Made by a program: the position numbers and the translations under genes. Below the pieces are notes generated by a model. The model did not search any database. It saw only the letters and a program-made list of their open reading frames with translations, and was not told where the DNA came from. Shown here in pieces: positions 55,756 to 64,000 of a stretch of DNA of 64,000 nucleotides. The stretch's first letter is position 1. Every line of letters begins with the position of its first letter. Source of the DNA: Thermithiobacillus plumbiphilus (GTDB lineage Bacteria; Pseudomonadota; Gammaproteobacteria; Acidithiobacillales; Thermithiobacillaceae); NCBI RefSeq assembly GCF_038070005.1, contig NZ_JBBPCO010000001.1, forward strand, positions 148,631 to 212,630, read 5' to 3'.

Positions 55756-58320
55756 ATGACGGATTTTGCCAAGGAAACCATTCCGGTCAGTCTCGAAGAG
55801 GAAATGCGCCAGAGCTATCTCGATTACGCCATGAGCGTGATCGTCGGCCGCGCGTTGCCGGATGCCCGGGATGGACTCAAGCCCGTGCATCGGCGCGTGC
55901 TCTATGCCATGCACGAAATGGGCAATGACTGGAACAAGGCCTACAAGAAATCGGCCCGCGTAGTTGGTGACGTGATCGGTAAGTACCATCCGCATGGCGA
56001 TACCGCGGTATATGACACCATCGTGCGCATGGCCCAGACCTTCTCGCTGCGCTATCCGCTGATCGATGGCCAGGGCAACTTCGGTTCCGTGGACGGTGAC
56101 AATCCCGCCGCCATGCGTTACACCGAGGTGCGCATGGCGCGCCTGGCTCACGAATTGCTGGCTGATATCGACAAGGAAACCGTCAATTTCGGACTCAACT
56201 ATGACGAGTCCGAGCGCGAACCGCTGGTCCTGCCTACCCGCGTCCCGAACCTGCTGGTCAACGGCTCGGCCGGCATTGCGGTGGGCATGGCCACCAATAT
56301 CCCGCCGCACAACCTGCGCGAAATCGTTTCCGCCTGCCTGGCCGTGATCGGCAATCCCGCCATCAGCACCGAGGAATTGCTCGAGATCGTGCCGGGCCCG
56401 GATTTCCCCACCGCCGCCATCATCAATGGCCGCAGCGGCATTCGCGAGGCCTACCGCACCGGTCGGGGCCGGGTGGTCATCCGCGCCCGCACCGAGCTGG
56501 AAACCGACCGCAAGAGCGGGCGGGAGACCATCATCGTCACCGAACTGCCTTACCAGGTGAACAAGGCACGGCTGCTGGAAAAGATTGCAGAGCTCGTCAA
56601 GGAAAAGAAGGTCGAGGGCATCTCCGACCTGCGCGACGAGTCGGACAAGTCCGGCATGCGCATGGTGATCGAGCTCAAGCGCGACGCCATGCACGAAGTG
56701 GTGCTCAACAACCTGTATCTCTATACCCAGATGCAGACCGTGTTCGGCATCAACATGGTGGCCCTGCTCGATGGCCAGCCGCGCACCATGAACCTGCGCG
56801 AGCTGCTGGACGCCTTCATCCAGCATCGCCGCGAAGTGGTCACGCGTCGAACCATCTTTGAGTTGCGCAAGGCCCGCGAGCGCGCCCATATCCTGGAAGG
56901 TCTCGCCGTCGCCCTGACCAATATCGATCCCCTGATTGCCCTGATCAAGGCCGCGCCGAGCCCCGCCGAGGCCAAGCTGGCCATGGTTTCCCGCATCTGG
57001 GAAGCCGGTATCGTGGCGGAGATGGTGGCCCGCGCCAGCGCCGACAGCGGCCTGCTGGATCAGGGGCTGCAGCCCGACGGCTATCATCTGTCCGAGGCCC
57101 AGGCCCAGGCCATACTTGAGCTGCGTCTGCACCGTCTGACCGGTCTTGAGCAGGAAAAGATCTTCGAGGAATACAAGAACATCCTGAACCAGATCGATCA
57201 TCTGATGGAGATCCTGGCCCGGGATGAGCGCCTGATGGAGGTGGTGCGTGGCGAACTGGAAGCCATCATGGCCCAGTACGGTGATGAGCGGCGCACCGAG
57301 ATCATCGATGCCGCGGCGGATATCGATATCGAGGATCTCATCCCCGATGAGGAGATGATCGTCACCTTCACCCATGCAGGCTATGTGAAGGCGCAGCCGG
57401 CGGCGCTATACACCGCCCAGCGGCGGGGTGGCCGGGGCAAGGCCGCGACCGCCATGCGCGAGGAGGATTTCGTCGAGCGCATGTTCTGCGCCTCCGCCCT
57501 GCAGTACGTGCTGTTTTTCTCCAACTTCGGCAAGGTCTACTGGCAGAAGGTCTATCAATTGCCCAATGCCAGCCGCACGGCAAAGGGCAAGCCCATTGTC
57601 AACCTGCTGCCCCTGGGGCATGGAGAGGCGATCACCGCCGTGCTGCCGGTCAAGCAGTTTACCGAGGGCGAATACATCTGCATGGTAACGGAGCAGGGAG
57701 TGGTGAAAAAGACCCCTCTGATGGATTACTCCCGGCCGCGCACCAATGGCATCATTGCCCTGAGTCTCGACGATGGCGATCGGTTGGTGAGCGTCTGCCT
57801 GACGGACGGCCAGCGGGAAATCATCCTGTTCAGCCATGAAGGCAAGGCGATCCGCTTCAATGAGGCCGAGGTCCGTCCCATGGGCCGCAATGCCCGCGGC
57901 GTGCGCGGCATCAGTCTCGCCAAGGGCGACCGGGTCATTTCCGGGCAGCCCATCGAACCCGGGTGCGATGTGCTCACCGCCACCGAGGAAGGTTATGGCA
58001 AGCGTACGCCGGAATCCGAGTACCGGTCCCAGAGCCGGGGTGGGCAGGGGGTGATCTCGATCCAGACATCCGCCCGCAATGGCAAGGTGGTCGGCGCCCT
58101 GGTGGTGAGCCCCCGCGATGAAATCATGCTCATCACCAATGGTGGAACCCTGGTGCGCACGCCAGCCGCGGGTATCTCCCAGGTCGGGCGCAACACCCAG
58201 GGCGTGCGCCTGATCAAGTCCGGAGAAGGTGAAAAGCTGATCGGCATGGCACGGGTCGCGGAAACCGACCAAGGGGACGAAGAAGCGCCCTGCGATACTG
58301 AAATCAATCCAGCGGAATGA
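55756..58320 (+). CDS. gyrA: DNA gyrase subunit A
   Basis: 854 residues. The catalytic Tyr122 lies in [10 protein letters not shown], numbered exactly as in E. coli. The quinolone-determining segment is [10 protein letters not shown], with Thr at 83 and Asp at 87, as in wild-type Pseudomonas. The GyrA box QRRGGRG (about 555-561) and six-bladed C-terminal propeller are present. It introduces negative supercoils with GyrB. The end lies 18 bases before serC, so gyrA-serC-serA can be cotranscribed. Confidence 0.98.
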   Translation: MTDFAKETIPVSLEEEMRQSYLDYAMSVIVGRALPDARDGLKPVHRRVLYAMHEMGNDWNKAYKKSARVVGDVIGKYHPHGDTAVYDTIVRMAQTFSLRYPLIDGQGNFGSVDGDNPAAMRYTEVRMARLAHELLADIDKETVNFGLNYDESEREPLVLPTRVPNLLVNGSAGIAVGMATNIPPHNLREIVSACLAVIGNPAISTEELLEIVPGPDFPTAAIINGRSGIREAYRTGRGRVVIRARTELETDRKSGRETIIVTELPYQVNKARLLEKIAELVKEKKVEGISDLRDESDKSGMRMVIELKRDAMHEVVLNNLYLYTQMQTVFGINMVALLDGQPRTMNLRELLDAFIQHRREVVTRRTIFELRKARERAHILEGLAVALTNIDPLIALIKAAPSPAEAKLAMVSRIWEAGIVAEMVARASADSGLLDQGLQPDGYHLSEAQAQAILELRLHRLTGLEQEKIFEEYKNILNQIDHLMEILARDERLMEVVRGELEAIMAQYGDERRTEIIDAAADIDIEDLIPDEEMIVTFTHAGYVKAQPAALYTAQRRGGRGKAATAMREEDFVERMFCASALQYVLFFSNFGKVYWQKVYQLPNASRTAKGKPIVNLLPLGHGEAITAVLPVKQFTEGEYICMVTEQGVVKKTPLMDYSRPRTNGIIALSLDDGDRLVSVCLTDGQREIILFSHEGKAIRFNEAEVRPMGRNARGVRGISLAKGDRVISGQPIEPGCDVLTATEEGYGKRTPESEYRSQSRGGQGVISIQTSARNGKVVGALVVSPRDEIMLITNGGTLVRTPAAGISQVGRNTQGVRLIKSGEGEKLIGMARVAETDQGDEEAPCDTEINPAE

Positions 58321-58338
58321 GCATAGGACGGCGAAACA

Positions 58339-59421
58339 ATGACCAGAATCTATAATTTCAGCGCGGGACCGGCAGCCTTGCCGGTCGAGGTGCTCGAACA
58401 GGCGCAGCGGGATCTCGTGGACTGGCAGGGCGCGGGTTTGTCCGTTATGGAAATGAGCCACCGCGGCAAGGAGTTCATGGGCATCGCCGCTCAGGCCGAG
58501 GCCGACCTGCGCGAGCTGATGCAGATTCCCGATACTTACAAGGTGCTCTTCCTGCAGGGCGGTGCCAGCCTGCAGTTTGCCATGGTGCCGCTGAACCTGC
58601 TGCGCGGTCGGCAGAAGGCGGATTACGTCAATACCGGACAATGGTCGAAAAAGGCCATCAGCGAGGCGAAGAAATACTGCCAGGTCAACGTCGTCGCCAG
58701 CAGCGAGGACCGCAACTTCAGCTACGTTCCGCCGCAGTCCGACTGGCGCCTCGATCCCGAGGCCGCCTATGTGCATGTCACCACCAACGAGACCATTGGC
58801 GGGGTGGAGTTCGACTTCACCCCCGATACGGGTGAGGTGCCGCTGGTGGCCGATGCCTCCTCGCACATCCTGTCAAAGCCCATCGATGTCAGCCGCTACG
58901 GCCTGATCTATGCCGGGGCCCAGAAGAATATCGGGCCTGCCGGTCTGACCCTGGTCATCGTGCGCGAGGATCTGCTGGGCCATGCCCTGCCGATCACCCC
59001 GACCATGCTGGACTACAGGATCCAGGCGGACAACGAGTCCATGTACAACACGCCACCCACCTTCGCCGTCTACGTGGCCGGTCTGGTGTTTCAGTGGCTC
59101 AAAAGGCAGGGCGGCCTGGCGGGCATGGAGCAGATCAACATCCGCAAGGCGCAGAAGCTCTACGGTCTCATCGACAGCAATGATTTCTATGCTTCACCCG
59201 TGGCCAAAAACAACCGCTCGCGCATGAATGTGCCGTTCACCCTGCGTGATCCGGCCCTGGACGAGGGCTTCCTCAAGGAAGCCAAGGCCCGTGGCCTGGT
59301 GCAGCTCAAGGGCCATCGCTCGGTCGGTGGCATGCGGGCCTCGATCTATAATGCCATGCCCGAGGAAGGAGTGGATGCCCTGGTTGCATTCATGCGGGAA
59401 TTTGCAGCACAACACGGCTGA
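58339..59421 (+). CDS. serC: Phosphoserine aminotransferase
   Basis: 360 residues. PLP enzyme converting 3-phosphohydroxypyruvate to phosphoserine. [10 protein letters not shown] start, QGGASLQF, and the PLP lysine in [12 protein letters not shown]. Also serves vitamin B6 synthesis. It lies between gyrA and serA, the common order in Pseudomonas-like genomes. Confidence 0.97.
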   Translation: MTRIYNFSAGPAALPVEVLEQAQRDLVDWQGAGLSVMEMSHRGKEFMGIAAQAEADLRELMQIPDTYKVLFLQGGASLQFAMVPLNLLRGRQKADYVNTGQWSKKAISEAKKYCQVNVVASSEDRNFSYVPPQSDWRLDPEAAYVHVTTNETIGGVEFDFTPDTGEVPLVADASSHILSKPIDVSRYGLIYAGAQKNIGPAGLTLVIVREDLLGHALPITPTMLDYRIQADNESMYNTPPTFAVYVAGLVFQWLKRQGGLAGMEQINIRKAQKLYGLIDSNDFYASPVAKNNRSRMNVPFTLRDPALDEGFLKEAKARGLVQLKGHRSVGGMRASIYNAMPEEGVDALVAFMREFAAQHG

Positions 59422-59493
59422 AGTCTGCAACCCTGCCGGCCCTTGCGGTCTGGCTGGTCTGATGGCGGGCTTGATTCAAGAAAGGAGCAACGC

Positions 59494-61074
59494 ATGCCAA
59501 AGGTCCTGATCAGCGACAAGATGTCCCCCCGTGCCGAGCAGATCTTTCGGGAGCAGGGGCTTGAGGTGGATGTGAGAACCGGGCTCTCCCCGGACGATCT
59601 GAAGGCCATCATCGGCGATTATGATGGTCTGGCGATCCGTTCGGCCACCAAGGTGACTGCCGACATCCTGGCGGCCGCCGGGAAACTGAAGGTGATCGGC
59701 CGGGCCGGTATTGGCGTGGACAATGTCGACATCCCGGCGGCCAGCAAGCAGGGCGTGATCGTCATGAACACGCCCTTTGGCAACACTGTCACCACGGCCG
59801 AGCATACCATCGCGCTGATGATGTCGACGGCGCGCATGATCCCGCAGGCCACCGCCAGCCTCAGGGCGGGCAAATGGGAAAAAAACCGCTTTGAGGGCGT
59901 CGAGCTCTATCAAAAGACCCTGGGTGTGATCGGCACCGGCAATATTGGTTCGCTGGTGGTACAGCGCGCCCAGGGGCTCGGCATGCACGTCATTGCCTAT
60001 GATCCTTACATCTCGAAGGCCAGGGCGGATGATCTCGGGGTGGAGCTGGTTGATCTCGATAATCTGTTTGCCCGGGCGGACTTCATCACCATCCATACGC
60101 CCTTGACCGACAGTACCCGCAATCTCATCAATGCGGCCAATCTCAGCAAGATGAAGCAGGGCGCGATCGTCATCAATGCCGCGCGTGGCGGCATCGTCAA
60201 TGAAGCGGATCTCCATGAGGCCCTGAAGTCCGGCAAGCTGCGCGCCGCCGCCCTGGATGTCTTTGAGACCGAGCCGCCCAAGGACAATCCGCTGCTCGAT
60301 CTGGACAACTTCATCTGCACCCCGCATCTGGGCGCCTCCACCGAAGAAGCCCAGATCAATGTCGCCATCCAGGTGGCCGAGCAGATCAGCGCCTTCCTGC
60401 TGCGTAGCGTGGTCCAGAATGCCGTCAACATCCCGGCCGTGGCCGAAACCGAGCTGCCGGTACTGCAGCCCTACATCAATCTGGGCGAAAAATTGGGCAT
60501 GGTGCTGGGCCAACTGGCCAGTTCCGGTCTGCGCCGCATCGAGATCGAATATGCCGGCGAGGTATCGCGGCTCAATACCAAGCCCATCACCACCAGCATC
60601 GTCAAGGGCGTGCTGCAATGCATGCTGCCGGAAACCATCAATCTGGTTAATGCGCCTTTCCTGGCCCGTGAACGCGGGATCGAGATCGATCAAAGCAGCC
60701 GCGAGCAGGCGCAGGAGCTGCGTTCCCGCATTCGGGTGACGCTGGTCATGGATCAGGGCAGTCTGGAGGTGGCCGGCACCCTGGTGCATGGCCATCAGCC
60801 CCGCCTTGTATCCATCAACAACATGGACCTGGAAATGGGGCTGTCTGGCAAGGTGCTTTATATCGCCAACCAGGACCAGCCCGGCCTTATCGGCCATCTT
60901 GGCACCTTCCTGGCCGAGCAGGGCATCAATATCGCGAGCTTCCATCTGGGGCGCGAATGTCCCGGCGGACGCGCCGTTTCCTTTGTCGCTGTAGACGCCT
61001 CGATTGATAAGGATCTGCTGCAAAAACTGCAAAAACTGCCGAATGTGCTAGAAGCGCGTATGCTGACGTTGTAA
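59494..61074 (+). CDS. serA: D-3-phosphoglycerate dehydrogenase, long form
   Basis: 526 residues from ATG 59494 (AAGGAG upstream); an earlier in-frame codon would extend it without similarity. NAD-binding GVIGTGNIGSLV, catalytic CTPHLGASTEEAQ with the His, then an intervening domain and a C-terminal ACT domain (about 455-526). The long form resembles that of Bacillus and mycobacteria and is usually serine-sensitive. A strong hairpin follows its stop. Confidence 0.96.
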   Translation: MPKVLISDKMSPRAEQIFREQGLEVDVRTGLSPDDLKAIIGDYDGLAIRSATKVTADILAAAGKLKVIGRAGIGVDNVDIPAASKQGVIVMNTPFGNTVTTAEHTIALMMSTARMIPQATASLRAGKWEKNRFEGVELYQKTLGVIGTGNIGSLVVQRAQGLGMHVIAYDPYISKARADDLGVELVDLDNLFARADFITIHTPLTDSTRNLINAANLSKMKQGAIVINAARGGIVNEADLHEALKSGKLRAAALDVFETEPPKDNPLLDLDNFICTPHLGASTEEAQINVAIQVAEQISAFLLRSVVQNAVNIPAVAETELPVLQPYINLGEKLGMVLGQLASSGLRRIEIEYAGEVSRLNTKPITTSIVKGVLQCMLPETINLVNAPFLARERGIEIDQSSREQAQELRSRIRVTLVMDQGSLEVAGTLVHGHQPRLVSINNMDLEMGLSGKVLYIANQDQPGLIGHLGTFLAEQGINIASFHLGRECPGGRAVSFVAVDASIDKDLLQKLQKLPNVLEARMLTL

Positions 61075-61096
61075 ACTAGCCCGGTTTTGAGGACGT

Positions 61097-61129
61097 CGCG
61101 CCCTCGGTTTCGGGGGCGCGCTTGTTTTT
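61097..61129 (+). terminator. Intrinsic terminator-like hairpin between serA and pheA
   Basis: A 10-bp stem CGCGCCCTCG/CGGGGGCGCG (61097-61106 with 61111-61120, one G-T pair) with a GTTT loop, followed by CTTGTTTTT (61121-61129). It ends only 23 bases before the pheA ATG, too close for a new full promoter downstream of it, so it may act as an attenuator or be read through. Confidence 0.8.
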
Positions 61130-61152
61130 GGCGATCTTTCGATCATGGGTCT

Positions 61153-62244
61153 ATGGCTGACAATACCAGACTTGCGACATTAGCGGACTTGCGCACCGAG
61201 ATCGATGCGCTCGACGATCAGATATTGAGTCTTCTGAACCGGCGGGCGGGGCTCGCCAGACAGGTCGGGGAGCTCAAGCAGCAGACCGGTGATGCACAGT
61301 TCTGGCGGCCGGAGCGGGAAGCGGCCGTTCTGCAGCGCCTGATGTCCGCCAATCAGGGCCCGCTGACTGACGAAGCAGTCGGGCGACTCTTCCGGGAAGT
61401 GATGTCCGCTTGCCTGGCACTGGAAAAACCGGTCACCGTGGCCTATCTCGGCCCGGAGGGCACCTTTACCCAGTTGGCGGCGCGCAAGCACTTTGGCCAG
61501 GCCGCGAACCTGCAGCCGGTTTCGAGCATTGGCGAGGTGTTCAGGCAGGTCCAGGCTTCCCAGGCTGATTTCGGCGTGGTCCCGGTGGAGAATTCCACCG
61601 AAGGTTCGGTCAATCTCACCCTGGATCACCTGCTGGAGTTTCCCCTGAGGATCGCGGGCGAAGTGCAATTGCGGATCGTGCACAATCTCGTCTCTCGCGG
61701 GACGGCGATCAAGGATATGCAGCGTCTGTACGTGCATTACCAGACGCGCGCGCAATGCCGGCGCTGGCTGGCCGAGCACGCGCCGCATCTCACCCTGATC
61801 GAGGTGTCCAGCAATGCCGAGGCGGCCCGGCGCGCCCGGGATGAGGAGGGGGCCGGCGCCATTTCCACCACCGTGGCTGCCGAGATCTATGGGCTCGAGA
61901 TCCTTGCTGCGGGCATCGAGGACGATTCGGAAAACACCACCCGGTTTCTGGTCATTGGCCAGCAGGATGTCGCACCCATGGGACGGGACAAGACCTCGCT
62001 GGTGCTGTCCGCGCCCAATCGCCCCGGCAGCCTGCAGGAACTCATCCAGCCCATAGCGGCTGCCGGCATCAGCATGACCCGCATCGAGTCCCGCCCGGCC
62101 CGGCATGGATTGTGGCAATACGTCTTTTTTCTGGATCTGGAAGGCCACGCAGAAACACCCGAACTGCAGCCCGTGCTTGCGGAACTGGAAAAAAAGGCTA
62201 CCTATTTCAAATTGTTGGGATCATATCCTCAGGCAGTGTTCTAA
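61153..62244 (+). CDS. pheA: Bifunctional chorismate mutase / prephenate dehydratase
   Basis: 363 residues from ATG 61153; a longer frame would cross the terminator hairpin and lacks similarity. Chorismate mutase (about 1-90: LRTEIDALDDQILSLLNRRAGLA), prephenate dehydratase (about 95-275: YLGPEGTFTQLAA, VPVENSTEGSVN, TRFLVIG) and a C-terminal ACT domain with the GSLQEL and ESRP motifs that bind phenylalanine. It therefore makes phenylpyruvate and should be feedback-inhibited. No clear ribosome binding site is seen. Confidence 0.96.
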   Translation: MADNTRLATLADLRTEIDALDDQILSLLNRRAGLARQVGELKQQTGDAQFWRPEREAAVLQRLMSANQGPLTDEAVGRLFREVMSACLALEKPVTVAYLGPEGTFTQLAARKHFGQAANLQPVSSIGEVFRQVQASQADFGVVPVENSTEGSVNLTLDHLLEFPLRIAGEVQLRIVHNLVSRGTAIKDMQRLYVHYQTRAQCRRWLAEHAPHLTLIEVSSNAEAARRARDEEGAGAISTTVAAEIYGLEILAAGIEDDSENTTRFLVIGQQDVAPMGRDKTSLVLSAPNRPGSLQELIQPIAAAGISMTRIESRPARHGLWQYVFFLDLEGHAETPELQPVLAELEKKATYFKLLGSYPQAVF

Positions 62245-63393
62245 ATGGCGACATCTTCAGACAATATCTTTCTTTCTCTGACCGCGCCTGGCGTGGCCGG
62301 GCTTACGCCTTATCAGCCGGGCAAGCCCATCGAAACCCTGGAGCGCGAGTACGGGGTCAGCAATGCCATCAAGCTGGCTTCGAACGAGAATCCCCTGGGT
62401 CCAAGCCCCCGGGCGCTCGAAGCCCTGGCGCGAGTTCGCGCTGATCTGGCCCGCTATCCCGATGGCGCCGCCTTTTCCTTGAAAACGGCATTGGCTCGCC
62501 ATCTGGATCTGACGCCGGAGCAGTTCATCATCGGCAATGGCTCCAACGAGATCCTGGAGCTGGTCACCCGTGCCTTCGTGACGCCGGAAAACGAGGTCAT
62601 CTTTTCCGAACATGCCTTTGCGGTCTATGCCATCATGACTCAGGCAGTGGGCTCCCGGGCGCGGGTGGCCAGGGCACTCGAATATGGCCATGACCTGGAT
62701 GCCATGGCGGCGCTGGTCAATGACAGGACCCGGCTGGTTTTCGTCGCCAACCCGAACAATCCCACGGGTACGCTACTCGATGCCGCCAGTCTGGAAAATT
62801 TCCTGGAAGGCGTGCCCGCCCATGTGCTGGTGGTGCTGGACGAGGCCTATTTCGAGTATGTCACGGCTGCTGACCACCCGGACGGCACGCGCTGGCTGGC
62901 CCGTTTTCCGAACCTGCTGGTGGCGCGGACCTTCTCCAAGATCTACGGACTGGCGGGTCTGCGGGTGGGCTACGCCATGGGTAACCCACAGCTGATCAGC
63001 CTGCTCGAGCGCGTGCGTCAGCCTTTCAATGTCAATGCCGCGGCCCTGTCCGCCGCCGAAGCCGCGCTGGAGGATGACACCCATCTGCAGCGTAGCCGGG
63101 AGCTCAATACCCAGGGCATGGCGCAGATCCTCGATGGCATCCGGAAGCTGAACCTATCCGCGCTGCCTTCGGCCGGGAATTTTCTGGCCATCGATCTTGG
63201 CCAGACCGCGGCACCGATTTACGAGGGCCTGCTCCGCCAAGGTGTCATCGTCCGACCGGTTGCCAACTACGGCATGCCGGATTTTCTGCGTGTCACCATT
63301 GGTCTGCCGGACGAAAACGCACGCTTCCTTCGGGCCCTGGAGCAGGTCCTGAGCCATCACAACCCGCATGAACTTCAAGGTGTAAACGCATGA
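62245..63393 (+). CDS. hisC: Histidinol-phosphate aminotransferase
   Basis: 382 residues; the ATG directly follows the pheA stop. PLP-dependent: motifs ASNENPLGPSP, FVANPNNPTGT and the lysine in ARTFSKIYGLAGLR. This operon copy (HisC2 in Pseudomonas) also transaminates aromatic 2-oxo acids, which fits its place between pheA and aroF. The stop overlaps aroF as ATGA. Confidence 0.95.
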   Translation: MATSSDNIFLSLTAPGVAGLTPYQPGKPIETLEREYGVSNAIKLASNENPLGPSPRALEALARVRADLARYPDGAAFSLKTALARHLDLTPEQFIIGNGSNEILELVTRAFVTPENEVIFSEHAFAVYAIMTQAVGSRARVARALEYGHDLDAMAALVNDRTRLVFVANPNNPTGTLLDAASLENFLEGVPAHVLVVLDEAYFEYVTAADHPDGTRWLARFPNLLVARTFSKIYGLAGLRVGYAMGNPQLISLLERVRQPFNVNAAALSAAEAALEDDTHLQRSRELNTQGMAQILDGIRKLNLSALPSAGNFLAIDLGQTAAPIYEGLLRQGVIVRPVANYGMPDFLRVTIGLPDENARFLRALEQVLSHHNPHELQGVNA

Positions 63394-64000
63394 TTATCGT
63401 ACTGAAACCCCAGGCCAGTGAATCGGAAGTGCAACAGGTTCTCGACCGGATCGAATCCCTGGGTCTGACGCCCAACCTGACCCGTGGCGCGGAGCGTGTG
63501 GTCATCGGCGCCATCGGTGATGAACGCAAACTGGCCGAAGGGGCATTCGAGTCCATGACGGGTGTGGAGCAGGTGTTACCCATCCTCAAGCCCTACAAGC
63601 TGGTCAGCCGCGAGTTCAAGTCCACCGATACCGTCATCGACATCGCTGGCGTGCCGCTGGGCGGCAAGACGGTGCAGATCATTTCCGGGCCCTGCTCGGT
63701 GGAATCCCAGGAGCAGATGGACCTGTCGGCCAAGGCCGTGCATGAGGCCGGTTGCCGCCTGATGCGCGGTGGTGCCTTCAAGCCGCGCACCAGTCCCTAT
63801 GCCTTCCAGGGGCTTGGCGACATCGGCCTGGATTACTTCAAGAACGCGGCCAGCAAGTACAATCTCCCGGTCGTCACCGAGCTGATGGATGTACGCAAGA
63901 TCGACCTCTTTCTGGAAAAGGGCGTTGACGTCATCCAGATCGGCACCCGCAACATGCAGAACTTCGATCTTCTGAAAGAAGTGGGTCGGCTGGACGTGCC
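63390..64000 (+). CDS. aroF: 3-deoxy-7-phosphoheptulonate synthase, N-terminal part (type I-beta), cut by window end
   Basis: The first 203 residues are visible. An N-terminal ferredoxin-like (ACT-like) regulatory domain (about 1-70) precedes the DAHP synthase barrel (IISGPCSVES, MRGGAFKPRTSPYAFQG, QIGTRNMQNFDLL). This architecture is the Thermotoga/Bacillus type I-beta form, distinct from the E. coli AroFGH enzymes. It starts the shikimate pathway from PEP and erythrose 4-phosphate. Start overlaps the hisC stop (ATGA). The gene continues beyond 64000, probably toward tyrA and aroA. Confidence 0.95.
   Translation, partial: MIIVLKPQASESEVQQVLDRIESLGLTPNLTRGAERVVIGAIGDERKLAEGAFESMTGVEQVLPILKPYKLVSREFKSTDTVIDIAGVPLGGKTVQIISGPCSVESQEQMDLSAKAVHEAGCRLMRGGAFKPRTSPYAFQGLGDIGLDYFKNAASKYNLPVVTELMDVRKIDLFLEKGVDVIQIGTRNMQNFDLLKEVGRLDV

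Noticed and set aside
54529-57375. A 948-codon open frame on the minus strand across mtnA and gyrA
   Set aside because: It is antisense to two certain genes. Its composition (very rich in His, Gly, Gln, Asp) is the usual shadow of G+C-biased codons, and no domain is recognisable.
61145-61183. A 12-codon frame overlapping the pheA start as a leader peptide
   Set aside because: It contains no phenylalanine codon, lies after rather than before the terminator-like hairpin, and has no ribosome binding site.

Overview
This window is a densely packed, G+C-rich (about 60% by eye) bacterial chromosome segment. Its gene blocks match those conserved in Gammaproteobacteria and Acidithiobacillia: fimV-truA-trpF-trpB-trpA-accD-folC-SPOR-cvpA-purF-metZ, the PHP/YciO/M50/trpS/scpA/scpB/rluB block, dapC-dapD-yffB-dapE, and mtnA-gyrA-serC-serA-pheA-hisC-aroF with divergent mtaD-ubiG-mupP. 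An orphan DsrE protein, the molybdopterin dinucleotide genes, and a predicted JDVT-CTERM-type sorting pair would fit a sulfur-oxidising member of this group. The species cannot be fixed from the sequence alone. No rRNA, tRNA, insertion sequence, CRISPR array or obvious pseudogene was found.

Layout. 1-3174: the end of an MFS transporter, then a tightly coupled three-gene unit encoding a lipoprotein that looks like a free-standing subtilase propeptide, a subtilisin-like protease with a Gly-Gly-Cys / transmembrane / Arg C-terminal tail, and a small CPBP-family glutamic intramembrane protease (MrtJ-like). 3170-12766: clpB behind a near-perfect heat-shock promoter, a three-PAS histidine kinase, a universal stress protein, proS, ahpC, an exported PLD-type nuclease, mobA and mobB. 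12849-30857: an unknown protein, leuB, asd, fimV, an EcfT-like membrane protein, truA, dsrE, tryptophan genes, accD, folC, a SPOR protein, cvpA, purF, metZ, a CBS protein and a second unknown protein. 30951-43043: RNase AM/PHP phosphatase, yciO, M50 protease, trpS, scpAB, rluB, an EndoIII-like glycosylase, endonuclease V, gamma-glutamyltransferase, an M61 peptidase, an HPP protein and a DUF1622 protein. 43115-44574: a two-gene phage-type recombination cassette (YqaJ/lambda-type exonuclease plus an Erf/Rad52-like protein) with no other phage genes. 44863-50327: rlpA, the dap cluster and a DMT transporter. 50337-64000: an APC permease, mupP-like phosphatase, ubiG, mtaD, divergent mtnA, gyrA, serC, serA, pheA, hisC and the start of aroF.

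How the genes work together. Amino-acid biosynthesis dominates: leucine, aspartate semialdehyde to DAP/lysine, tryptophan, methionine, serine, phenylalanine and histidine. These are linked to methylthioadenosine recycling, peptidoglycan metabolism (dap, rlpA, mupP) and chromosome segregation (scpAB). Many neighbours share ATGA, TGATG, GTGA or TTGA stop/start overlaps, pointing to pervasive translational coupling.

The most distinctive systems are the 789-3174 lipoprotein/protease/sorting-peptidase unit, which has a possible CpxR-type repeat upstream, and the isolated exonuclease/annealase pair at 43115-44574. Also notable are a strong terminator-like hairpin wedged between serA and pheA and a probably leaderless M50 protease gene.
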